Positions 12,956 through 24,961 of a stretch of DNA of 64,000 nt are shown here, piece by piece (position 1 is the first letter of the stretch; the number at the start of each line of letters is the position of its first letter). Below the pieces are notes generated by a model. It was not told where the DNA came from. It searched no databases and worked only from the letters and a program-made list of their open reading frames with translations. Both the position numbers and the translations under genes were made by a program. Source of the DNA: Dryococelus australis (lineage: Eukaryota; Arthropoda; Insecta; Phasmatodea; Phasmatidae); NCBI GenBank assembly GCA_029891345.1, contig CM057009.1:290356966-290420965 (forward strand), given 5' to 3'.

Positions 12956-13171
12956 AAAAATCTGGGTTGAGTGTGTTAAAATTTTTACTTTTGTATACCC
13001 CCTTACCAATAAAACAAATACTGCCAACAAGTAAAATAAATGAAAGCTCAGTTTTATAAAATTATTTTTATATAACATTATTAATATTTTTTTTAAGATC
13101 TAATTTTTTTTATATTTCGGATTCTTGGTCGCAGGTGGACCATTCATCATGGTCACCGTAATATACAATAT

Positions 13172-13228
13172 GAGTTGAGGCGAGTTAAGATATTTGGGCG
13201 GCTCGTAACGAGATCTTGAGAGGCGACA
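13172..13228 (-). mobile_element. SINE 3'-end fragment (main family)
   Basis: Contains the family 3' signature on the minus strand (TTTGGGCGGCTCGTAACGAG, then ATCTTGAGAGG), corresponding to the terminal hairpin of the full copies. The tRNA-like head is missing. Confidence 0.6.
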
Positions 13229-13759
13229 TAATCGATATCATTGATGTACATTTCCCTCAGGGCCGGCCTTAGATCTTTCGGTGCCCGGGGCGAGGGGCAA
13301 TTTATCCGCCCGCGGGTTTTTATCATTTGAAATCAAAATTATTGGAACATAAATTAAGTTTCGTTTAAGAAATTTACAAATAACATTTGCATGACTCTAG
13401 CATTTACTATTTAATGTTGATTTACAAAAGAATTTCACATTTATGTAATCACCATAATGTGTTAAATTTATTGTCATACTCTTACCTGATTCACCGTATA
13501 ACTTGTCGCTGCCACCAGACTTTGTTAGTACAGAACTAAGGCTCCATAATAATTTTTATACACACAACTGCTCTGCAACGGGAAAATGAACTTATATTAG
13601 GAACAGCCAATTTTTTTTTTCTCAGTACTTGGAAATAAGAACTGTGACTTTTTTGCTAACACTGTAACATCAGTAAAGAAGAGATTCACTCAGATCTACC
13701 ATTAAATATATAATGTTAATATACAAATCAAATTGCACATTTATGTACACTTCCTTACT

Positions 13760-15800
13760 CTATAAAAATGGGGCTTTTCTTGCCTTAGCCTGGGGAAATT
13801 CTATTATATCTGAAGAAAGGCCAATCTTGCGAGCTATGCCATTCCCTATGGACAATATCACCAACGATGAGAGCTGTTCGTCACTCATAGTAGATCGAAG
13901 ACAAGTCTTGATCAATTTCAACTTCGAAAAACTGCGTTCACAGTGTTGCACTCCCGACGAGATACGAAAGAGCGGACTCCTGATTCGAGACCCGGTGCTG
14001 GAGGAAAAGCCCATTCCAAGGTGGCGAGGCGTGGCGAGGGGTAGGGTGTAAAGGGGGGGGGGGGGGTCTGACGCTCTGGTCAGGGTGCGTATATAAGGAG
14101 ACACGTCTCGGAAACGCCCCCCCCCCCCCCCCAACAGCCAAGTAGACGATGCCTGTCCGGCAGCTCGACGAGGTCGACGCGAAAGAGTTAACAGCGCATA
14201 GCAATATGGCGAGGCTGTAGGGGCATCAAGGGTCCAATTAGCAGAGCCACTCAGCACGACGTCATACCAGGAGGAGCCTTCCCGGACGACCGCCGTACCT
14301 TGATAAGAGTGGTAAGAACCTCAACAATTTGGGTGCTAGGCGGATTCGGTTCAGGACGTTAGGCCGCGAAGTCAACATAGAGCATTGTAATTATAAAGTC
14401 AGTAGCGTCATAAAATGCAGGAATGTCAAGCATAAAGGAAAGGTTTATTGTAGTAACTTAGTTGCAGATTATAAGGAAGTATTAGAGTTTATCGTGTAAA
14501 AGATATAAAGTGTAATAAAAGGAAATAATATTGTAACGGCGCTTTAGCTCACTATTACCTCTAGAGTTACCACCCCCAGTGTCGACTAGGTTGTATGGAT
14601 AGCAGTGATAGAAATGAGAGTGACCTTAAGCTAGTAACCTCAACCCAGGTCCCCGACAACAGCTAGTTTCCGTCACTGGTAAAGTCAGCAATACTCAAAG
14701 CGACGCCCAGATATTAAGAAATGTAGTGCTCATATTTTTTTTCTAGATTTTGTAAAACTTTCTTAGCGAAAATCTTCACAGATGATCGTACAAAACACTG
14801 GAAGTGATTTGATTCTTCCGAAAGCCATTAATATTTAAATGACTTCCGTCGGTGTTTGTTTGAGCTGTTTGCAATACCATACACTTGTCCAATAAATCCT
14901 TATCAGCCTCTTGAGCATTATCGAATTGTTTTGGGAGTTGGCACAAGTCATACAAGAATACCCAAATATGTTGGTGTTCTTCGAGTTACTCAAACCATTG
15001 TTTCAATTATGTTAGTGCAGCATCAAATGTGACATAGAAAAAACTCCGTTTATACTGTTCTTCTGGACTAACTGACTCGTCAAGGCCTTCATATTTAAAC
15101 TGCCTCTTGTTTCCTCGTGTATAAGTGGAATCTCCAAATGAAGCACCAGCTCCTAATGTACCTGATAGCTCTTTTGCAGTTATAACTGCATTTTCCTGTA
15201 GGAAAATACATACCCCATACAAATCTTGATTAAAGTGCTGACAGTACAAATATCCATCACTGGGCTGTGCATTGATTTGCTCGCAATGATTACTTGATAC
15301 AAAATATCGTATTTACAACAAGAGAACTCAAAAATTTAAATTTCATTAACTGGTCCGCTAAAGAATGTGCTTCGTACCTCAATCCAGTATCTGCCAAACT
15401 AGATTCAAACACTGCAAATAAAGCATCATACACATTCTTCACCTGATATCTAATAGCCTTGATACTATCAATCCTACTTTCCTAATGGTTTCACAGTGAG
15501 GATGGCCACGTGGTTCTTCAAAATTTCACAACGTTGAACAGAAGCTTAGAACAACACACATATTTTCTGTGGAACACGAAACAGCTGCATATGAAACCAC
15601 TAAAATCAACGAATGACATCCACAATGCACAAATTATGCTCTTGGATTCAATTAAAGAATTTTTGCTTGGACACCTTTGTTTTAATTTCTTATCTCAGTC
15701 CATTTTCGGCTAACGTTCTTAACAATAATTCTGATACACATTCTCCTGTACAATTACTGGCATTTCGAAATCCTAAACGTGTTAATTTATGTTAAGTGCA
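13760..15800 (-). pseudogene. hAT transposase pseudogene (ZMYM1-like type)
   Basis: Read on the minus strand. The amino-side piece (about 15700-15600) gives NPRA-FVHCGCHSLILVV, the YVHC-H-LNLV motif of this hAT subfamily. 15007-15249 and beyond give ITAKELSGTLGAGASFGDS, then near 14,900 DLCQLPKQFDNAQEADKDLL, then NIWASL-VLLTLPVTETS at 14662. After the insertion the carboxy-terminal dimerisation motif resumes as CERSFSKLKLIKTCLRSTMS and EQLSSLVILSIGNGIARKI (13943-13760). This order matches transposases annotated in insects as zinc finger MYM-type 1-like or 52 kDa repressor-like. Stops, frameshifts and the insertion make it inactive. Confidence 0.85.
13944..14661 (+). mobile_element. Probable solo LTR inside the hAT transposase
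   Basis: This 718-bp GC-rich block splits the transposase exactly between LLTLPVTETS and ERSFSKLKLIKT. Its ends are TGTTGCACTCCCG and CCCCGACAACA, a TGTTG/CAACA inverted repeat as in LTRs. On the + strand it carries a TATA box (TATATAAGG at 14091) and, downstream, AATAAA-type signals near 14514, consistent with U3-R-U5 order. Poly-G and poly-C runs flank the TATA region. The host duplication is unclear (ACTAG versus ACTGT on the minus strand). No internal retroelement sequence is present, hence a solo LTR. Confidence 0.65.
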
Positions 15801-17319
15801 CCAACTACACCCAGATAATTTATTCTGCCCAAATTTCTTCATACATATCGCATATCTTGTCTATAAATAAAACCATAAATTTTATATGCATAATAACAGG
15901 AAAAAATGATCGATAAAGACCTTGTCATTTCTCGAAATTATTCAGAAGCGAGCTACACGTCATTAAAGTTTATGCTGTTATCACGTACGTCATTGGACCT
16001 TCACTCGTCGGACACACCTCTAAGAACTTTGAACCAATAGCCCTCGGCTGACCTCACTCTGCGAGACTAAGTCGAACAGGAAAGTGAGGTACGAATGTGG
16101 CAACAATCAGTTACTGAACGACTTCTACTGTAACACTTTATGATGCACAGGATTGTGAAGCCTTGCGAGTTAGTTCTTTTATAACTCGAAATGACAGGGT
16201 CTCTAACTATTGATAAATGAGTTACAATGCTATGTGCAAAGAAAACAAAGCATTAATTTAGTTTGTGTGAAGCCACATTTAGATAATCTTACAATGTTTT
16301 ATAAGTGGAACCAACAAAAAAAAAGATAATTTTTCTTAAAATTTGAGAATTTTTAAACTTACATGCCTATACAAAAACACTTTTTAGCATTATTGTATAT
16401 ATTGTAAAACATATTATTAACTGGACCCCACAAGTATGCTAATATTTCGGTATATAATTAATGGGTGCAGTGATAATTTCATCATGTGACAGGGTAATAT
16501 GTCTATATCATACTCATAAACATAACAAATAAATATACATTATGGTGGCCTCAGAAGTTATCTCTTGAGAGCAGTGGAATGTTAACATCGTGTTTATTAG
16601 ACTGTTAGTCACACCTCAGACAGCACTTCTATAGTAAAAAGTTGCAGAAGGACAAAAATTGGCTGAAAGGAAAATCTGAGCAGGGTCTCAAAAAGTGCTC
16701 AATTCACCGCGAATTGCGTAGGCTATAAACAAAACTTATGTAGGTACACAAAAAAGGGAACCATTAATTTCACTAACCTACTGCATTGTAAAACAAGTAA
16801 TGAAATCCCATTCTTGGTTAAGATTAACAATCACAAAATTTTATCATCTGAGGTCACAATATCCATTTGTAAATATGGTTAATCACCAACTAATTGTCAG
16901 ATTGCAGATAAACTCATAAAATAAAGCACACTCTATGAGATTGCTTCCCTTTTCGAAATGGTAACTGCATCACGTATTTTGAACTACAGGGCACAGACCG
17001 CACTAAGCGCTAAGCCTGCATATCTTCAGTAGCTCACCAATTAGTCCTATTTCATCAACAGAGTGCAGCACAGTATTTACAACTACATCACATTCGTAAG
17101 CTCTTATAGATTTTGTGCCCTTTTTGTACCAATTTTAGATTGCCAATAATATCAGCAGTACATGTGTTTAAAAACCTTTGTACTTGCCAAATTTCCACAA
17201 TTATTGCAGGGGAAAAAGAATTTTCTTCTGATTTTGGCGGCTCCTTCATCATGGCTCCCGGGGCGACCGCCCCGCTCGCCCCGCTCGCCCCGCCATAGGG
17301 CCGGGCCTGATTTCCCTCC

Positions 17320-18230
17320 TATATTTGTAGAACTATTTAAAATATCTCTCGAATTCTGCAAGTTAAACGTCGCCGGGAGGCCAATGTCGCAACATTAAAC
17401 ATTATCATCGCTGAAAGCATCTTCGCTGATGTTGGGTTTTCCAGATTTTAAAAATGTTATGTATTTTTTTGGCATTTTATTGAAAGATGTATCATGGCCA
17501 CCAGTGTATGCAACATGGCCAAAAAGGTAGGCCTATACTTGGGAACACTTGGCAGAAAAAATCTCACTTGTCAGCCTAGTATACCTGTGCACAAAGGATC
17601 ATTTTTATAGGCTACTTCTCAGGTAAATTGAGGATCAGTGATTGAAAATAGTTACAGCTACGTCTTTCACAATCTACTAAGTACCACTTACTCCAGTACA
17701 TACCTAAATGAAAAAAAAATTAAATATCTAATCAAATTCAGCAATCAAATAATAAATAAAATTAGTGCTATTAATGATACACACACATTTCGTCACTCCA
17801 TATTAAACAGTATGTATTAGTTGAATGCAGTATCACATGAACGCCTCCCATCTCTGCTCCATCGCTTAGGAGGATCACAGACACCACATCACTGGTCTGG
17901 TAACACCAAATCGAGATTACCACGCACTTACGCTCGCACATGTATAACCTAATTAAACATCCATAAGTTTCTTAATGGGGGAGTTAATCCCTGAACTTCT
18001 GGAAGAATGAAGTCGCCACCAACTATGATCTGTCGTTCAAGTGTAGTCACTAATTTGGCACCTGGGCTTCTCATCTAGGCGGGTGCTCAAGCTATTTGGA
18101 GAAATAACATTGAATTTCACTGTAAAAAAATTCCGCTGGCTACAGAAATGGCCACTCAAGGTGTAAAAAAACATAAGTACAATTGAAATTTAAAGTAGTA
18201 GCACGGACATACCATGCAATTGTAGCCGAG
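17320..18230. other. No recognisable gene
   Basis: AT-rich flank of the hAT element with no supported coding sequence or repeat. Confidence 0.5.
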
Positions 18231-19400
18231 TCTGGTTACCTCATTTGACCCTATAAAGTGTCGATGATGCGCCTCTTATAGCCTCTCTCCACTCATTGCG
18301 ACCTTGGGTATAGCAAATTGGGCTTCACCGCTCGTACCCCTATGGGAACCAGTCTCCTCGCGACTGGTAATGGGTATCTGCCATGATGGCTTTGGGCCGA
18401 CAGGTAGTACCCAGACCTAACCACTTGCAGGGAGTTGGACCACTTGGCACTCAGGACATTGGTCTCCAACATTGGAATTTCATGGTGAAGGAATTCTAAA
18501 TTATGGTAATGGTCAGTGGCCGATGAGAGCTCATTCAACTGGATCCTCCGCTGGTGGACGATTGTGGTGGCGACGGCGAGGTGGCAATGATGATAACATC
18601 GAAGAACTCTAGTGCCTACGGATCCAGACCTATGGAGTTTGATAATGGCGGAAATCTTCCATCTCAGAGGGAGGTAGGCTTTCCCCGGGGAATGCATGCC
18701 ATGACGAAACTGGAGCAGTCTGCCCCTCCATGTGGGTAGCATGCATTGCCGTCTTATGGTGGGTGGTTCAGGTTGAGGGGGTGGGTAACCTGCCTGTAAT
18801 GGGCATAAGGCTTATGCCTGGTTAGGCCTTAAAGTGTCCTCATCCACAACCGGAGTGTGCCAATAGTTGGCTTTGCCGACTGGTTCACTAACAGGTGGAA
18901 GGGGCTGAGTGTCTGCCTGATGCTCACCACTGGTGGAGCGGTCGGTCATTGAAATACCACTAGTGCCATGGAAAATAAGTGGGAGCATGGTCTGATCGGT
19001 TCGGCCCCACCAGAGGTCTTCTTTGGTGTACCGATCACTAGAGGTTGTACTCGGGCTGGTAGTTGTTAACTTCGTATGCTGGAGAAGGTCTGGAGAGATT
19101 CCCCCTCTTAAAGAAAGACCAGGCGGTGAGCGGCAACCAGCTCTGGCTGTGTCCTGGAGAGACACTAGGGGTTTGGATGGAACCCTGGAAAGACCACACG
19201 CTTGGTACCTGAAGGCGAGGGTCTCATAGCCTTGTGCTAGGATGTTATTTGCTGTACTTGTGAATCAGGTTGGGGTTTTGGATTTGGTCAACTCAGGTGC
19301 AAAGTTGGAACACCTGCGATGAGAGGGTGTGTTCCCTCTTCCCCACCGATTGGGAGGTTGTAGAGTGGAAAGATCTTAGTGGCTAAGAGCGCTACGTAAA
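18230..19400. other. GC-richer block of unknown origin
   Basis: About 1.2 kb markedly richer in G+C than its surroundings, with sharp transitions to AT-rich DNA at about 18,230 and 19,400. It holds overlapping ORFs on both strands (18293-18742 minus, 18812-19165 minus), but none shows a recognisable domain or codon structure that decides a strand. Composition resembles the 5' untranslated part of a non-LTR retrotransposon or another imported element. That is a guess: no RT motif, poly-A tail or target duplication was found. Confidence 0.35.
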
Positions 19401-19872
19401 AATACAAAATATTATAATTAATTAATTAGTTGGTGACCGATACTTTGAGATTGGACTCGTGCTGGCAGTGGCTGAAACTTCACATGCAGGAAAGGACTTT
19501 GAGGGTTCCCCACCTATTGATTGATGGACTCAGTGAGTTCCGACACATTTCCTGTACTGTCCTGGACAGGCAGTAAAGGTGAGAATGGCACATCGGCCGG
19601 ACAAATGGTGGATCTGAGCACGAGGATCTAAGTAACAATGTGGGAGGACACTAAAGGCACACAACTGTACCTTCCTTGGGGTTTTTATTCGGCCAACTGT
19701 TGTGTTATCTGGAATTGTTTGGGCTGATAGATCGAATTTCAGTTCTTTGTTGTTGTGCAATTCACGCAGGTTAAATCCTTAAGGGATATCAGTTACTGCT
19801 CTAAGGATATCCCAGAAAACAGAGCAGCCATACAAGTGGTCGTGCGGCCTGTAACCAGGCAACACCACAAAA

Positions 19873-20331
19873 TAGGCTGTTCACTGCAAACTGAGCACTT
19901 CTGAAAGCCCTGCATAAGATCTACTTATGTGCATACTGTGTAATCTTACACCATATGTAAAATTAACATTGCCATGGATCTAACCACTATATTCATCCAT
20001 CATTCCAATAAAACTGTAAAATTATTAGAAAAATAAATATTTTACAACATTGCTAATTCTTATTATTTATATTTTTATTATATTATGTGTATTATACTTT
20101 ATAAATATTATAAATATAGTTAGAAACATAAAGCAAAAGAAATTGTTTCTGTTTTAACATTATTACCTAACAATTTGTATTCAATTTTAAGACATGGAAC
20201 TACTTTCCCTCCATCGTTTCCAACATTACGGGTTGTATGCTGGTCAGTATGCCCATTAAAATATATGCAAGTCGGCACAGTGAAATTTTTCAAATGTTGA
20301 TTTCCGAAGTGGTCAGCTTAGCGTGTATATC
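19873..20331 (+). mobile_element. MITE family A, copy 1
   Basis: The left end TAGGCTGTTCACTGC is followed by CTGAGCACTTCTGAAAG. The right end reverse-complements to ACACGCTAAGCTGACCACTT, an eroded version of the same terminus. The interior shares GGAACTACTTTCCCTCCATC with copy 2 (33916-34336). Non-coding. Confidence 0.65.
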
Positions 20332-20737
20332 CTTTGCTTGTGAACATTTCTGTACCAAAGTCCTTGGAATATTGCAATAATTTCCAATATATTTACTACG
20401 AAATTGAAATATTTCTCCACGTGAGTAAACGTGATAACATCTGCTTGAAACCAGTATTAGACTCCGTATTCCTAGTTCACGTATTTTCAATACACACGAA
20501 AGAATACGATGGCCGACGAACACAAAACAGGACCGATACATTTATGCCTCGTTTGAATAGAGGACAATTTTCACAAAATCTTACTTTTTACGGATGTGTT
20601 TATATTGCAGTGACTGTAGCATTGAGGCTTGGAAATAAGAAATAAGCAAATAACAGAGAAATAGATAAGCGAGAGAAATAGATTTAGGAGAAGTGTGAGC
20701 CACAGAGCCAAGTTCAGTGAACACGCAACATGCCCTG

Positions 20738-21790
20738 ATGGCGCATTCGACAAGCCTTTGTCCAGCTGATGAGTTCGAGAATGGTCGCATCGCAGGCGTC
20801 AGAGACACAGCTTGGATGTTTTGAAGCATTGATCGCCACTTGAACAGTTCCGGATACAGCGTGAGTCGGTGTTGGACGCAGTGGGAACAGGTGAGGTGGG
20901 GGGTACACAACGCCCATCCAGAAGGCTCTGGTCGATCGTGGTGGACCACCAACAGGGAGGATAGATTCATCATGCTACAGGTTGTAAGCACTCCATGGGC
21001 TTCGCTGTGCACTATCCAGGGACATTTCACAACAGCTGGGGATACGCCTGTGTCCACCAGAACCATATCCAGACATCTAGCAGAGGCGCATCTGTTGTCG
21101 CCGCATTCCTTACGACCTGAGCATCACCGAGCTAGTGTGACCTACCGGGAATGGGTAGCTTTACAGCTTGTGGATTGGCGATGAATAGTGTTCAGCGACG
21201 TATCACAGTTCTGTCTGGATACAGACGACTGCCGAATTAGAGTCTGGAGACATCCTGGCCAGCGCTGTGATCCACGCTTTATTGTAGAGAAGAACACCGC
21301 TCCAAAGTGAGATGTCATTGCATGGAGTGCTATTTTCTATGATTCCCGCACCCCACTGGTGGTAACGGAAGGAACCCTGACGGCGCTAAAAGGAAATTCT
21401 GCGACCATGTTCGCTCTTCTTCCTGGTGCAGTTTGAAACCCCATTTTCCAGCAGGATAATGCTAGGCATCTCACAGAACGGGTATCTCTCGCCTAACCTT
21501 CATTACGTCAACAAGTTTCCCTGACTAGCAAGGTTCCCAGACCTCTCACCCATCAAGAACATTAAGGATCAGATTGGACGGCAACTTTGGCCAGTGACAA
21601 CTACAGCGAATTTGGAGGATCAGTTGCACCAGCTGTGGCAGAATCTTCCCCAGGAAAACATTCTACGTCTTTATGCCTTCATTCCCGTCCGTGTCGCCGT
21701 CTGTCTCCGTGCTATGGGTGGTCTAACACCACGTGCATCCTGTAAGTGTTGGTCTCACGTAATACATGCTTCGTGCGGTACGATATTTTG
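20738..21790 (+). pseudogene. Tc1-like transposase pseudogene
   Basis: An ATG at 20738 begins MAHSTSLCPADEFENGRIAG, matching the paired-type helix-turn-helix of Tc1 transposases (FERGRI-like). A stop follows after about 28 codons. Broken frames then give SGYSVSRCWTQWEQ, the linker, RIRVWRHPGQRCDP, IFQQDNARHL (second catalytic Asp) and PDLSPIKNIKDQ... shifted to the third catalytic site. There the expected Glu of SPIEN is Lys (AAG at 21555-21557). The tail QLWQNLPQENILRLYAFIPV is the usual Tc1 carboxy end. Stops plus the Glu-to-Lys change make it dead. Terminal inverted repeats were not identified. Confidence 0.85.
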
Positions 21791-21900
21791 ATGGTTTCTG
21801 TTTACATACTACCATGTCGTGTGCCTGTACCCACTTGCGTGCCCCTGCGATGGCACCTTCAGGGTGACTTTTTTTTGTAAATGAGTGCACATGACATTTA

Positions 21901-22259
21901 GCCTAACTCTCATTCTAAGGATGGTAATAACGCCCGTTAAGGTGGATATGAGCGACAGGTTTATTGCGAATAGCATGGGACAAAATTTACTTAGACATCT
22001 GAATATATGTTAGTGTACCAGTAAACTCGTTTCCAATGCGACTGGATACACCTGGGTAGCAACCACCTTTTTGTCCATAAGCTTATGTACTTATGTACAC
22101 CAAAATTATTTTCTGTAGATGTGTTTGTTCATTTACTGATACACTACATGTATGCACTTTCAGTCGTCTAAGCAAATGTGGTTCCGTGCTATTTTCAATA
22201 AACCTGTCGCTCATCTCCGCCTTTACGGGTGTGTACCGTCCTTAAGAAGTGAGTTAAGC
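21901..22259. mobile_element. MITE with about 78-bp terminal inverted repeats, TA flanks
   Basis: The first 78 bp (from GCCTAACTCTCATTCTAAGG) are matched by the reverse complement of the last 76 bp (from GCTTAACTCACTTCTTAAGG), including an identical core GAGCGACAGGTTTATTG. TA dinucleotides sit at 21899-21900 and 22260-22261, as in Tc1/mariner target duplications. At 359 bp with no coding capacity it is a non-autonomous element that would fold into a long hairpin. It lies about 40 bp beyond the end of the Tc1-like region, but the termini are not demonstrably those of that element. Confidence 0.85.
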
Positions 22260-22261
22260 TA

Positions 22262-22955
22262 AGTGTAATATATATTCGTTTCGACTATATTATTGTGAAG
22301 AATCATCTGATGAAGTTCGTCGTTGATTTTTGTGAACATATTTTATGTACTACTGGTGCCCGGACATTACTATGAAAATTTTGTGTAGATAGTAGGCTAT
22401 CTTCAATACGATCCAAGGGAGTCCTGTTTGAAAGAATGTATTTTACCTACAGATTGTTTGGTTTCTCGTGACCGTCGAACCAAAGACCCATTACTCCAAT
22501 GCTCGACGAATCCCGGGCGGCAGGTCGTCATGGCGTCTAAAAGAAATTAATGTTGGTGCCTTGGTTTTTCGTTCTTTCCTTATCATCTTCTAGAACTCTG
22601 TTTCGAAGATGGATTGCATTAATAACAACTTTAATCAAGTTAAAGACGAGTAGTGACGCTTGTGTAGGCAGCGAATGGGAACTATGTATCTACGGGGTGC
22701 GAAAATGTGCAAGGCCGTTTGCCGTTACTCACAAATGAGTTTTCCCGTTGCCTCGGCCCGGCGTCATTATAAATTTAACGTCATTGCCTACTTACAATAA
22801 ATCCTGAGCATCAACTGCACATCATCTGGAAGATAAGTGCTTCATGCGCTGACGTCACATTGGTGCGAACTGTTAGCGGGAGGGTAGATAGTTAGGTAGG
22901 TACAGCAGAACGTCTCGTCGACAGCGAGGCCTTTAGAGAAGGAGTAATATGCATA
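22262..22955. other. No recognisable gene
   Basis: Intermediate composition, only short chance ORFs, no repeat match noticed. Confidence 0.45.
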
Positions 22956-23120
22956 GAGTGAGTGAGTGAAGAGATTTGGGCGGTTCTTGACGGCGAGGTC
23001 TTGAGAGCCGATAAGGGTGATTAACGCATGGAGCAGCGCCAGAATGAAAGGTCGGGGGAAACGGAAGATCCCCGAGAAAACTCGCCGACCGGCGGCATCG
23101 TCCAGCACGATTCCCCTACG
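22956..23120 (-). mobile_element. SINE, main family, head-truncated
   Basis: Minus-strand copy starting with the (ACTC)n tail complement (GAGTGAGTGAGTGAAGAG), then the 3' hairpin (CGAGGTCTTGAGAGCC) and the middle block (GATCCCCGAGAAAACTCGCC). It stops before the tRNA-like head, the usual 5' truncation of a retroposed copy. Confidence 0.8.
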
Positions 23121-24385
23121 ATTGGGTTGTATTTAGGTTATGATTCCATAACGAAATAAAATATTACCTAAGGTACAGCTGTGCGGCACACGTTTTCCAG
23201 TAATTTGTCAGATGAAGAGCCATGGAAAACGGTGTTGCAGTGGTGCTGGTTGTTAAACTGCATAAATTTACAATAATCAAGAGGAGAACACGAGAGTTAC
23301 GAAGACTTCGTCTCCAGACGAGGCATCGAAATAAAATAATTACTCAATACATTTTGTATGCGGGTTTTACATTGCACCCACGTCCTAGGGACTAATGATT
23401 TGTGGGTTATATTGAAGTCTTAAGCTATTGATTCCCCTACTGGTTTATTTTTATATACATGCATCAGCTCCTGCTCTCCTATTTCTGCCCCCCATAAATT
23501 AATTAAAGCTTTGGACTCTTCATAACTCCAAGTTTCACACCTGGATCAATGACACGAACATTTCAACAGTTCTCGTTTTGCAAAATGTAGAATCACCTTA
23601 AATATTATTGTAACATTTTAATGCTGCTAATCACTTACTCAAGCAGTAATTTATCGTATGTTTATGATTTTGATTTGGCTTTTAATTACCGCGATTTACG
23701 TGTCCGTTAACATGTCTGAACCTCTTACTGCAAAAGGTATACAAATGTATAACCTCTTATACTCCTAACACACACCCACACATAGAATAACACAATATAA
23801 TGATTACTGTGCTACAAATAAAACTGAAAACTTGCCACGCAAAGTATTAAATTAATCTTGGCTCACATGTTTAAATACAGTGGTGGATTATTTAAATTAA
23901 CGTGGTTGGCTCAAGGCCAATCATCTGAGAATACTGAGCAGTTAGTGTTATTGTTGTAGTGCTAAAAATTTATAGTACTATCGCACCAAGCAAACAGTTA
24001 TAATTAATTAATAGAATGAAAAAAATGTAATTATCCCATAAATTACCTGTTGATTCTTTTCGTGTTGCTACGTGAATTCCCGCTTTCTGACATTTTACCG
24101 CAATGGTTTGTTGACGTCTAACAAGCCAACCACAGCAATTCATAGGATAAATGTTCTGATGTTCGTTCACAACCAGTTTAGTTTGAACAGGAAGTGACTA
24201 CAATCGGAACACCTTCAGGCGCCGTGTAACAGTATACAGAGCTAAACATATTTAAAGTGAAGATATTTAGCGTGCCGTGTAACCGCGGCCAAAGAAAATG
24301 TTTGGTTACACTATTGTCAGTTTTTATTTCGTACATCCACTTCACCTCTCAACTCACCTATGTTCACATTAAGGACGCCGCCTAC
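23121..24385. other. AT-rich non-coding stretch
   Basis: No supported gene. The + strand ORF 24257-24544 begins here but owes its open end to dispersed repeat D. Confidence 0.45.
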
Positions 24386-24664
24386 TTTGAGCTTTACAGC
24401 GCGTTTGAAATTCAGAAGCGTGGGGGCGATAAGGGCGACACTGAAACGTGTAATCAATGCCCCATCACTCCTACGCACAAGGCGCTGAACTGGATTGCAG
24501 TGTTTCCGTCGTGCTGCGTGTGCGCATGGGACTTTACGCGGTGAACCTATCACTTTGTTGCTGGGAAATCTGAAGCAAATTTCAGTGCAGTTCCCTATGA
24601 TAGTTTATCACTTTGTTGCTGGGAAATCTGAAGCAAATTTCAGTGCAGTTCACTATGATAGTTT
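24386..24664 (+). repeat. Dispersed repeat D, copy 1, with internal 58-bp duplication
   Basis: 24386-24580 matches 36060-36245 without gaps over at least 105 bp (shared GATAAGGGCGACA-type start, CTACGCACAAGGC and GCTGAACTGG). 24548-24605 is repeated almost exactly at 24606-24664 (unit starts TATCACTTTGTTGCTGGGAA). Both D copies stay open in the same reading frame up to a stop at equivalent places, but the substitutions do not favour synonymous sites, so coding is not claimed. Confidence 0.65.
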
Positions 24665-24961
24665 TGCATGTTTCCAACCAGTATATTATGAGATACATGA
24701 GTGTGAAAAAAAAACAGTTCTTAGCTTTGTTGGAGGAATCGAGAATATCATTTATAATGTATATGATGTATTGAGAGTATTATTCGTACATCGTCTAAAG
24801 TGTGTTTTTGTTTCGTACATTGGGATAGTGGAAACATGTGCTGTGGTTTAGTAAAAAATAACTCATATAAAAAATCTGCAAAGAAATTCAACCGCCATGT
24901 AGGCAGCACTCTTAATTTAAGTACGTATTCAAGAATATTAAAATCGGCAAAACAGATTATT

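Larger units (their letters stand above)
13258..17309 (-). mobile_element. hAT DNA transposon with exact 8-bp target duplication
   Basis: The left end begins CAGGGCCGGCC and the right end finishes GGGCCGGGCCTG, giving inverted CAG-GGCCGG termini typical of hAT elements. The flanks carry ATTTCCCT at 13250-13257 and again at 17310-17317, a perfect 8-bp target duplication. The interior holds a minus-strand hAT transposase relic (13760 to about 15800) interrupted by a 718-bp GC-rich insertion. 15,800-17,250 is AT-rich with no recognisable coding sequence, so the amino-terminal zinc-finger part is lost or unrecognised. The right end has GC-rich tandem CGCTCGCCC units just inside the terminus. Confidence 0.93.

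Noticed and set aside
18293..18742. 149-codon minus-strand ORF
   Set aside because: Overlaps other open frames in a GC-rich block and shows no recognisable domain.
20581..21066. 161-codon minus-strand ORF
   Set aside because: Antisense to the Tc1-like transposase relic.
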